Source: Aculops lycopersici (taxonomy: Eukaryota > Arthropoda > Arachnida > Trombidiformes > Eriophyidae). From it: a stretch of DNA of 64,000 bases. The notes under the pieces are model-generated. The model saw only the letters and a program-made list of their open reading frames with translations. It was not told where the DNA came from and did not search any database. Below, one piece after another: positions 39,292 to 50,343 of this stretch. The stretch spans positions 1,019,138 through 1,083,137 of the forward strand of contig WNKI01000003.1 of the NCBI GenBank assembly GCA_015350385.1, given 5' to 3'. A program made the position numbers and the translations under genes. Each line of letters begins with the position of its first letter. Within the stretch, counting starts at the first letter, position 1.

Positions 39292-41381
39292 TAATAGTTA
39301 ACTTTCGGTCAGATGAACACTTGGTATTCCAAGTAAACTACTTGAGCTCCATCTCTTTCCTTGTCTCTCGCTGAAACTAGTTCGTTTATTGCTCCTGCAA
39401 AGTGAGTTAATCAGATCACTCAACTTGAGTACGGTCTTTGTTTGTACCGGCGTTTTGTCATTCTGGCGTCGTCCTCCATCAAGTGAGCAGCGGAGGTTTG
39501 CGCATTACGTCGTCCTCATGATGGATGCGATATGATTGCTCCTGCTTACATTTGCTCGCCCCATCCTGCTGCTATCCATCTACCCCCCTGATACGAGCCA
39601 CTCATGTTGCCGACTAAACTCTGGCCACTTGATGGGCGCGCAATATGATCACGCTTCTTGGCTCTCGGATCTAGTTAGTTAGCTCTGTTTAGGCAACGAG
39701 CGAGCTACAAAGTGAGCAGGGAATCTATGAATATTAGGAAAGCTTCGGCAGCAACTTTACGGATGATCTAGGCGCCGAACTGTTCCACTGTTGAGAAGTA
39801 AAAGATCAAAGTTTTCGCGCAACCGGCCGAGCGGCTCTCGCTCAGTGACCAACCTAACGAGTGGCAAAAGGCTGACTGCAAGTCGGCGGCAGGCGGCCAG
39901 GTAAAAAGCTACAAAAAATCTCCTGATCCCCAGTGGACCTCGCAAAACATTCGAGCAGAATAAAGCTAAACGATGGGAAGAATAGAAGCTGGCTCGCTGC
40001 TTTTGAAATTAAATCGTGACGAATGAACTAGAAGCTCTCTTTTTATTCCCCTAAAGTTGCAATCGAATCAGCGGGATTCGTCTTTGCCAAGTTTGGGAGG
40101 CGAGCTGCCAGTCTTGCCAATCGGCGCGCACCCAAGAGTCCTCCTGTTGTTGCTGTTGTTGTTGGTGTACTTTCTAACTGGATTCAAGAGGGAGAGAAAA
40201 AATATTGGACAAGTTTTTGTAAGTTGAAAGAGAGAAGAGGGATGAGTCTTATGCTGTTGCGGCAGCAGCAGAAGTGGCATCAGCCGGAGGAGAGGCTAAC
40301 TAGATGGACATTGAGTCAAACGAGCGATCTGCGAGCAACAATCAAACAGGTGGGCGCAACTTAAACTGGGTTAACCTGTGCGTTTTGCTTGACTTTTATG
40401 TGTGTGTGGCAATCTCTGTGTGCTACTCTTATGAAGTTACGCAACGCAACTCGCTGCATCCGCTAGCGAGTTGAGTGCGGTTTTCGCTCAAATGAGAGGA
40501 TGAAAAAACTGTTTGATTATTTGATGGTTCACAAACCAAATTGTACAGGTAATTTTTGTAAGTTTTCTATCCACAACAGCCACTCATACTTTTTACCTTT
40601 TGAACGATTCTTCCAATGTTGAAATCTAACGCTCATCTCAAAAGTCCACTTGGTCATCCTGGCAAAATTGGGCTTTTTCAAGTCGATTGAAAGAGAGAAT
40701 CCATGAGGGGAGATGCATGAATTTGAATGGACGGACAAGATGGGAGATATGAGTTTTTCTTTCTTTTGCAAGCTTCAGTTGCTGGTTGTTGTGTTATATA
40801 TTTGTAGTGACGATGATGGTGATGATGATGAACATGAGCATGAGCATCAACATGATGGCCAATTGATGAGGAGATTACTTTTTACGTCGCCGTGGTCGCT
40901 CTTTTCCATGGAGAAGAAGAAGAGGAGGAGGAGAAAAGTTTAAGGAGAAGTCTTTGTTGCTCTTACTTTGTACTTACCTGTTGTTACCTGAGCGCCCATC
41001 TCTCTCCCTCGCCGCATCATCTTTAAAGTAATAGACTCGCCGCATCCAGACCCATAGAGTTCCGTTGAAGCGGATAGCGATAGAGGTGATCTCATTGTAT
41101 CATTTGTTATCTGTGCGTCGGCCAGGTTTGTTGGAAATGTTGTGAGGCGGCGGGGGCAACATGTTGTTGTTGTTGGTGTTGGCGATGTTGTTGTGTGCGT
41201 TACGCAAACTATGAGATGAAAACTCACACAACAAACCAGACGAGAGATGAGATTAGATTGAGAGATAGCCAAAGTTTTGTAAATTTAAGCAGAATATCTT
41301 ACACAACGGCAACCACAGCAGCAACAAATACAGCTACAACAATCTCCTCAATGGCCACTTCATTTTTAACGGCATATTGAG

Positions 41382-41412
41382 GATTCAGAATCGGAAATTC
41401 CGATTCTGAATC
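41382..41412. repeat. perfect 31-bp palindrome, 15-bp arms, 1-bp centre
   Basis: Left arm GATTCAGAATCGGAA, centre A, then the exact reverse complement. The core reads CGGAAATTCCG, resembling a Rel/NF-kappaB palindrome. Confidence 0.92.
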
Positions 41413-44400
41413 GAAGAGTCTGTCAGTTTGTTGTTACCTTGAGTTCATTGCAACAACTTTAGAATTCAACGCAAATGCAAAGTAAAGATATCTTTTGATT
41501 GGTTAAATAGTGGCCGCGGCACCATGGGCGCCCAGCGGCAACAAGTGGCTCCCTTGGCAAATGTTCTTCGTGTGTTGTTATTATTCGTCGTGGTAACAAA
41601 TTGGCTACCTACACTACGCTTGCCTAGCAACAGCAGCCACAGCAGCAGTAACAACAAGTGGTTTTGATTTAATAGCATTCGACTCTTCCCCTCAAGTGTA
41701 AGATAAATTGTGTGTATAAATTGGCAAGCGAGTGGAGGGCTCGAGTGAGTTTGAGGAGGGTGGAGCATTCATTGAGGAGAATGTTGCACGGATATAAGAT
41801 TGAACTTTTGAATCCTCGGGGAGGGGAAAGATCAGTTTAAAGTAAGAGGAGATTGCCAAGAAACTCAGAATCAGTTGGAAACCGCAGCCAGCGAGGATAG
41901 TTTTTGAGCCGGGATGTGTTTTCCACCTTTGCACTGGTCCATCACAAACTCAAAGCAGCTCACCTGGCGTGGTCAGCTGTTTGAGTTTGAAAATGTATCG
42001 CTTACGTAACAACAACAACAACAACAGCAACCACCACGACGCACCACAACAAAAGCTCGGCGCTCGCGCGACGGGAGATCGCAAAACTCGCACAAGAGGG
42101 AGGGAGAGACTTGGGCGCCATACAAACTGGAGCAGGCGAGCGATTTTTGGCTTTAAACCTCTCGGTTGCTCAGAATTTGACCCAGGAGAGATGGCGAAAG
42201 GTAAAAAGAGCAAGCCGATCGAATCCCTTTGCTCTCCTACTCCCTCGTCCAAATTTGACGTCATCTCGGATGGCAATTACACTTTTCGCATCGTGCTGGT
42301 TCCTCCGGAGTCCGGAATCAAATTGGCTTTTCTTACTTGGCGCTACGTAACACTTGGACTCGCGAGTCGCCACTCTTTAGAGGAATCAAAGACCCAATTT
42401 TTGTGTGCATTAATCAAGTGGATACAAAAGTTGCGCAAGAGATTGGCTCGTTACAAACTCGACGACGGCCACGAGCCACCAATTGAAACTGTGAAACTAA
42501 ACTAGCAGCCAACTAAATGGCAACCCAATTCCAGTCACCAGTCCAAATTGAGCATTGAAATGTGCGAAAAATTTGAAATCAACTTGTTGGCGGCATCCAA
42601 TTTCCCTGTTTCTTTCTCAACTCGAGTGAGTCGAATTCGAGACTTGGATCGAGATTGAGATCGGAGTTGAGGCAATGAAAAAAGAGAAAAGACTGGCAGT
42701 TGATTTAAATTTCCGCGCATATTCCCAAGGAACTCGCAGCCAGAGAGTGATGTAATCGACCAGCAGCGACCCATTTGATTGCTCACTTGCCTAAGCGCGC
42801 GAGTCCATCTGTTTATCTTTTATTGGCAACATGGCAACTTGTTGTTGTTGTTGTTGTTGTTACAATTGCACTCACTCTTGAGTTTGATTACATGACCAAA
42901 GCATTTAATGCTGCTCTCTTGTGTGCGTCTCAATGTATCAGCCGGTTTGGCGAATCTCGAATTTCAAGCGCCTCGGCGCAATCAAGCTGCGAATTGCTCA
43001 TTTGACTCCGCTCGACTGTTGCTCTTTTGACTCGAGAGTGGAGAACTAGCGACTAGAGTCCCGCTCGTTTGGTCGCCTACGAAAATTTAGCGCATTTATT
43101 AGTCTTATTCCTCATACTTAACCAAGGGAATTCTAAGGCAAGTCAAATATGCGAAGAGCAAGCAAACTTTTTTACCACCACTTTACCTGCGAGTCCATTT
43201 CTTCGCGTGCTTGATAAAAACATCACATCAACCAACTCCAATCATTCGACTGGAAGCTCACTACAGGTTGTTGCAGTGCTCGTTACCCTGAGAACTGTGG
43301 GCGTCCATTGTGTTATAGCGGCGACCAACTGGCTAGCTATCCAACTCTACCAAGTGTGCGTCTGCCTCTAGTCTGCTGCTGGGTATATCTGTCTTTGTCG
43401 CCTCCGATTAGCTCCAGCTGAGTTTGCTTCCTCTCGCCTCTCACCTTTTATTTCTCGCCTCGACACAAACGCTCAATTGTTGTTTTGTGTTTCACCACCA
43501 ACCACCTCTGCCTGTGTGGCGATTCCAACGAGCGAGGCGCAACTTCCGGTCTCTCGAATGTTATCTTGTTTCTCTCGCTCGTCGAGTCGCATTGCGGCGT
43601 GTTGCTTTGCAACTCATGTGTTAGAGTCAAATGACAGCCTCCGCACGGTGGCGCCAAGATTAGCACTGTTACGTTGCAATGGACCCGCCGGCTTGGCCAA
43701 CACAACCACAACCACAACCACAACCTCAACCTCAACCACCTCCAACGAGCGACGAGCGACGAGTGTGCAGAAATGAGCAGAGACCAAATGAAATGAGTGA
43801 TTATTTCCCTATGCTAATGATCGATCGGCGCACAGGCGAGCGTCGGACTTGGTGACGCAATAGCAATGGCAGTTGCCACAGTTCCAGTTACAGTTATTGT
43901 TCCTATGACCATTGGTCTACCATTATTTTCTCCTCCCATTGAAACACACTAAACTGGCGTTCAATATGCGAGAGATAGTGCAGGGCAAGATGTGCACTTG
44001 GTTCGCGCATGAGAACTATTGTTGCAATTGTCCATTGCTTGTCCAGCTAACCAGTGGAGGCTAGTCGTCTGGTGGAGCTTTTGATGATGGTTCAAATGGG
44101 CAAGCAGCCAACGAGTTTAATGGGTCAGAAACTCGTCCATTCGACTAAATTTTGTCGCGCCTCTGTCTTGTGCTAGTATCGCTTTGTGTTTAGACCACGA
44201 CCACGAGCTCATAATCGAGATACTTTTGCGCGATTATGAGCAGCGCGCGAATGAATGAATGAACGAGTGCATGAATCATGATCAGCACGAAGCAATGAAT
44301 TTGCTTACTGGCTCTCAAGTTACCGATAATCGAGTCCCTGGTGGAGGTGCAAGCAAGAAGTGGAAGTGCGCAATCTAAAGAGACATACGAGCCCGACATT

Positions 44401-44610
44401 AATTTATAGAATCTCGTGGGATTCTCCCCTTCGTTTAGTAGATAAAGTTGCCGTTGTCGCAAAGACTGCTGATTGTGCCACGTGATCGATGGGCTCAGCC
44501 TTGAATGCGAAGACTGTAGCGGGCGATGATTTGGCTTATCATTTGAGCTATTAATGAACAGCCCCCTTGTTCATGTTATCGTGGCCATTGTTGCCGCTAA
44601 ACTAACTAAT

Positions 44611-44640
44611 GAAATGAAACGAAACGAAACGAAATGAAAT
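44611..44640. repeat. pentanucleotide array (GAAAY)n
   Basis: Six GAAAC/GAAAT units. A related CGTTT array lies at 52349-52370. Confidence 0.8.
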
Positions 44641-47600
44641 GTCACCACAATGAGCGCCCAAATTTCAGCCAGATCGCAGCATAAGCAAATGGCCCAACAT
44701 ACTTGCAGTTTTCAGGTAAACTTTCTGTTTACCTTGTTGTTGTTGTTGTTGTTGTTGCTTCTGTTTCTAACGCGCAACAGCAAGGGAAATAGAAACCGAG
44801 ACTCAAAGTGAGGACAAAGTGCACTAATCTCGCCCAAGGAAGAGAGAGAGACCAACTTAAGCTCGCAATGGCAGACAATCGCTGCTGATTAATGGCTTTT
44901 GTCTTCCTTCCTCTCAACTTGGTTCTAGTTGTCCATTTTGCTGCTTTACAATGAACACTCAACCAACTGGCGCCTCATCATCAACATCTCATCTTGACAT
45001 TCAATGAGCCAAAATGAGCAGCGAGTTGCGCTTTTGTTTCTCAGTTTGCAAATTAAAATTTAGTTTTACTTTACTTTACTAGTTGGCTACAAGGAGGAGG
45101 AGAGGAAATTCACAACCGTCACACGATTTTTTGAGAGGCCCGCTAGACGAGCATTAGGATTTACTGCTCACTACCCCTTTTTGAATTGCACAACAACAAC
45201 ACTACAGTCGATTTCAAAGGGTTGCGCCAAAATTACCGCCAAATGGCGCGACCCTTGGCTGCTGACCAAAACTACAAAGCTCGCTGGCAAAATCTCCACT
45301 AGTTCTCTCTTGCTCTTGTTGCTAGAATTTTCCTCTCTTTCGGAGTAACAAGAGGAAACCAAGTGGCCCCTCAACTTGGCGGCCAGCGAGGGGCCCGCTA
45401 GTTTGGTGGAGTCTGTTATTCAGTCTATTAGCACAAGTCGATGGCCATGGTTGCGGTCATTTTCTTCTGTGTATTTGTTGCCCACTTTGCAAGTTGCTCA
45501 TTTCTTTCGTCCTTTCTCTCTCTCTCTCTTTCCCTTTTTCTGGTATATAATAATAGTATTGCAGGTATTTAAAAGAAGAGAAGATACGAACAAAGAAATA
45601 GATAAATGATAGAGTCAATGAACCCAAGTGGCCAGTGGAACTAGATGGCGCCACTTGCAAGTTGCGAGTTGTAAGCCTATCCTCTCGCACAATACAAGTG
45701 TCCGCTGCCACTTTTGACAATGGACTCTCTCTCTCTCTGTCTGTGTGTTACGCGCGTTTGTGTGCGAGCTGCGCTCGAAGCTATAAGAGCGGCGCTCGCA
45801 GGATGGCGAGTCTATTAAAATGTGCTGCAGGATACCTGAGGCCGATGGAGAAAGAGCGGCAATCGATTCCCCATTGGAATTGTTCATTTCTTACCCGCTC
45901 GCTGTAGTGTTACTAAATTGGGCTTAGTTTTTGAGGTTTAGTTTGCTGAAAAATTAAGTAAGTGGCCATAAATTTCAAGAGAGGCGGCGGCGACTTTAGC
46001 GAGAAGATAGGGGAAAACACGAGAGGGAAGAGTTGTGATGCTGCAACGCGCTAAAAGTGGACCTAACCCCCCGAACCCAAAGGGCCACTCAATAAATGGA
46101 CGCTGGACACACGACTGTTTGATTTTAACGACGACCACGACGCTAGCTGCAAATTGATGGTGAAACGCGATGCAATGCAAAACGCAATCCAAGAGCATAA
46201 TGACCAGCGACGACAACGACGCCGAAGGATGATTATGACGACGACGACGATTGTGATGAAGACGACGATAATAATGATGATAATCGGCAACAGCTATATA
46301 ATAGTAGTAATAATAATAATCAGGATTCAAGTCTCCAAGTCGGCGAGTTTGCGAGGCAGTAAATTTGGTTGCTCATAGTTTTTCTTTTTGCGCTTTGCAA
46401 CACCAAACTAAAACAGAGAGACGCGAGAGAGAGAGAGAGAGAGACGATAAGAAACGAAAGTGTAATTGTAATTTCTCTCTTTCTGTCCCTCGAATTCGGG
46501 AACTCAAGTTTGCTGAAACTTGAGGCCAAAGTTGAGTTATTTCAACTCCGCTCTCCTGCTTTTTGTTTCTCATCTCGCAAACACTTTCCCAACTTTCGGC
46601 CCCAAACCCAAATACAATCCAAGACGACGAGACTCAAAGAAGCGAAACTAAAACGAGCGCCAAAAAACGGGTTGAACAGATGCACCAACTCTTTGTGGCC
46701 TCAGCGGCGGAATTTTTGGCCATCGAGCCGGCGACTCGACTATTTGGCGCAAATCAACAGGCGGCAACCAGATTCTGAATATAATAGAAGAGTTGCGTCA
46801 TCGTGGTGAAGGCAGCCGCGGCAATGGCAACAACAATCTGTTGCTCTTCTCACGAAACTTTCCTCGTTTCCCTCTTGGGATCAACTCATCGCAGAGGAAC
46901 TCACGATTTTCGGGCCCCACTTCTTCTTCTTCTTCTAGCAACAAAAACAACCCCAACCCTTCCAATGTTTTGGGCGATTTTTGTGGGAGAGGGAGAGAGT
47001 TAGGCAACGCGAGAGCCAACTGTTACCTCCAACTGGTTCACTTCATTCTCTGGAGCCAAAACGAGACTCCAACGCAAAGAGAAAGTCGGTGGTTGGTTGA
47101 GCACATGGTGGTTAGTTGCGTCATCTGGCCAGGAGAACCGGCGAGTCGGCGGTGGGAAAGGAAGAGGAGAAATTATTTTTGACGGACTTTTTGCTTAGGA
47201 GTTAGTTTTGGGCATAAAAAACTGGGTTACTCTAATTTACTTTGGCTTCCCCTGGTGCCTGCTGGTGTTTTTTGTTGTTGTTGCTCGCTGCTTTGACCAA
47301 CGCTGGCTAAATCTGGTCCTGGAATCAAAGGTTTTGACTGCTTCATATCCTCGAAATGATCTAATCGAAGCGAAAGGTTAGAAAGTGAAAACACGGTTGC
47401 CGTTGCTTGTTTCTCAGGCGAAACGGATAAATTTGGGAACCGAAGAGTGAAAAGGGGGAGCGTCGTAAAGTGAAGTGAAGTTAAGTGATCGCCACGGTGA
47501 CGTAACAACCACCGGCGATCCTCAGGTTGCTGTTGCTGTCGCTGTTTCTATTGCTAGTGTGCGTGGTGGAAATCGACGACAAGCGGCGAGCAACGAGCGC

Positions 47601-47943
47601 CAACCGGCAGTGGAAAAGTGAGAGAAATTATGTTGTGCGCTCGAGAATCTAGGTCGCGCGCTCGAGCACACAGAACGCGGCGCCGTTTTCGGGGAGCCGC
47701 CATACGTTGGCAAACCTAAAGCCGAGGGGACGGCTTTGGGTTTGTGTAGAAAGGTAGACGTTGAAAAGGTGGCAGTGTTAAAAATAGTGTCAAATGGCGA
47801 ATCTGGAGCAGCAGCAGCAGCAATAGCAATGGTAGCGGCGGCGACGCTGGCGAGAAAATGACGCCAGCCCAATTGACACCCGAAGAGCGTTTACATCCCA
47901 AGCAAACGTAAAGCGCTACCGTTTCAATGTAATGTAACGTTGC

Positions 47944-47972
47944 GTGAGTCGTGAGTCGTGAGTCGTGAGTGA
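47944..47972. repeat. heptanucleotide repeat (GTGAGTC)4
   Basis: Four direct copies of GTGAGTC. Confidence 0.85.
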
Positions 47973-48307
47973 GCGACTGGCAAAATCTTCTCTCTGTCTC
48001 TTTATGTAAATCAATCGTTTGCATTGGAGAGTTGGGAGTTGGGCACTTTGAATGGCTCCAAAGGGGAGAGGCGAAAAAAGGCTGAGTTTTGGCTCCTCTC
48101 TCGCTTTTCGTCGCTTCGGTTTGGGTTGGCTTAAATTTGGCCAATATTCTGGATGCGAGTATCCGTTTCAATTGGCGTGGCCTTCGTGGTGGTCGCTGCT
48201 GGTGCTTGCGTAACTCGGAAAGAGCGAGAGAGATGTTCTCCGTGTTGTTACGCAACGTAACGTTTCCCAGTTTTAAACCTGCCGATTCCTGCTTACGTAG
48301 CACGAAA

Positions 48308-48339
48308 GATGAGATGAGATGAGATGGGATGAGATGAGA
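48308..48339. repeat. pentanucleotide repeat (GATGA)n
   Basis: About six GATGA units with one GATGG variant. Confidence 0.85.
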
Positions 48340-50313
48340 GACGGAAAAGCGCAGGCCTTTCAAAGGAGTGCGCTCAAATCAAAGTGCAACTCTTTCGACC
48401 GCTTACCTCAGTTCGTCTCTTCCTCTCTAGTCTATCTTCAAAGTAAGATTTCGGCTTCCGGTGGCGCATGTTGCTATGTTGTTGCTACTCAAACTCTAGC
48501 TCTTGTGTCGGCGCTCCTCATTTCCTCTCTCGCTCTCGCTCTTGTTCAAGGGAAACGGAAAACAACTCAAGCATCGCAACGCTTTCGCTTAGTTTGGTTT
48601 GGTTTAGTTGGGCAAATATAATATGTGTTGCCCGTCAAGTTGTTGGTGTTTTGAACCACGAACCAACTTGGCGCTAGCGACATCACAAAATGGAAGGTGA
48701 CTGCACGCTCAAAGCAAACTCTGCTCCTGCCTGATGAGAGCGGCAAATAGACATTTTTATTTTTATTTCTATTTCTTTTCATATAAGGATGGGGAAATAA
48801 AGCAATAGGACGCCCATTCAGTCGAGCCCAGAGTTACAATCAGTGAGTTTGAATTTATCATCTTCGAGCAACTAGCAAAAGTGACAATCCGCTTACTCTA
48901 TATACGAGAGCGAAAGCTAAAGCGAAAGCGAGAGAGAGATACTTGCGCCGACTTCCGGTGCTGCGTCAGCTCCGCGCTCATAACAACTCATGGCCACTGA
49001 TCTCCTGTTTGCTGGTGCACAAAGAGGCTCATGAAACTCGAGCCCTAAAGTCAACTCTTCAACTCCCAAGCTAAATGCTCAACTCTCGTCTCTTTATAAC
49101 TCAAATTCAAGGGGCAAACTTTCCGTCCCAAAGGGTGAGCTGAAGCCAACTAATTAGTTGCGGGCCGGAAGTGGCTGGCGCTGGGACGACACGAAACGTC
49201 AACTGCCGCTTTGGACTAGTGCTTTAGTCGGCGCAATCCACCAGCGTTTGCGCCGTTAAATTGGCCCCGCTGGTCGACATTAAGGGTTGGCCACTTGGTC
49301 GGCGGCGGCTCGCAGCGGGCTGCCGTTACCTCGACCACCGGCGCCAGACGCGATCGAATTAACGTGCGCGCAGGCCGAGCTTTTTGACACATTAGGTAAG
49401 AGTTGCGATCTCGCACGTGCAACATCATCACTGCGCGCGACTTTCTAATTTTTGAATCCTCTCTCAACCTTAATAAAAGCCGTTAGAATCGCTTTAATTA
49501 AATTTCAAAACTAGAGACTAAAGCGCGAGATGTTCTCTTGGGAGCAGGGGGGAAATTGGGGAGGAGAGAGAAAGAGAAAGAATGTAATTACTTTCTCATA
49601 GTGAGCTGATTCATTTTGTCCTCTCTCCTCTTATTTGGGGCTCCCAAGGTTTTCCTATCCAGCTGACGGGAAGACGAGCGAGTGTTTGCTTTCCCCCAGT
49701 TTCTAACAAATTTTGTTGCCATCCTTGTTCTGGTCAATTGGAGCGAGAGTGAGGAGGCCACTTGTTGCGGTTTTGCAAGCTAATTAGCTCGCAGTTGCTC
49801 TTTTGAATTGGCCAGCGGGAGAAAGTGGCCAGCGGAGGTGAGAAACCATAACTCGCGCGCAAGTGGTTGCCGCTCTTGTTGGTTTGGTTTGGTTTGTAGT
49901 GGTTGTTGTAGCTGTTGTTTGAAAAGCGGCAACATGAGAGCCAAAATCTCGCATTTTACGCTCGTCTCTCTTCTCTTCACTTCCTCCGCCTCCTTTCTTT
50001 TCCTAGAGGTTAATTTACTTAGCCATTTGGAGGCCTGCAAAACGCTGGCAAATAGTGACCACCACTTCAGAGCTCAAACAAGGCGATAACTGACAACTCA
50101 GCTCGTCGTTGTTGCTCGCCGCACAATGGCAATTAAGATAACAACTCGCAAGCAAGAGAGAGAGAGGGAGGCGCAAATAGAGACTTGGCAGCTGAGAGCC
50201 GAGAACTCAAAAGAGCAACAATGGCCAGCTAATAATCTCGTCTGTCCGCTCACTGGCTCGGGTGTGTCCGGCGTGTGCACAGTGTTGACTAGACTCGCTA
50301 CATAAAAACAGCA

Positions 50314-50343
50314 AACCACTTGTTTGCTGTTAAACAAGTGGTT
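50314..50343. repeat. inverted repeat, 12-bp arms, carrying the CCACTTGTT motif in both arms
   Basis: AACCACTTGTTT (50314-50325), spacer GCTGTT, then AAACAAGTGGTT (50332-50343), an exact reverse complement. Confidence 0.9.

Larger units (their letters stand above)
37521..41380. other. non-coding DNA rich in short tandem arrays
   Basis: No coding exon seen. Holds purine-rich (GAAAAGA) sequence near 37590-37650, ACTAAT-like degenerate repeats near 37968-38035, TCGAC repeats, CTC/CTT runs near 38455-38480 and 38560-38575, an inverted repeat at 39260-39291 and a strong minus-strand donor-like ACAG|GTAAGTAC near 40970. Confidence 0.4.
41413..49000. other. non-coding DNA, central part of the gene-poor region
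   Basis: No convincing coding exon. An ATG-started frame of 170 codons (41993-42505, plus) has no recognisable domain and a length I would expect to see about once by chance in DNA of this size. Short arrays include GAAAC/GAAAT (44611-44640), GTGAGTC (47944-47972) and GATGA (48308-48339). CCACTTGTT, GTTACGCAA and ACGTAAC motifs recur. Confidence 0.35.

Noticed and set aside
41993..42505. 170-codon ATG-started plus frame
   Set aside because: No recognisable domain, poly-Asn start from a CAACAA microsatellite, and a length expected about once by chance in this much non-coding DNA. Kept only as part of the region description.
47716..48363. 215-codon minus frame
   Set aside because: Composition follows local CT/GCT repeats; poly-Leu run from a GCT array; no domain.
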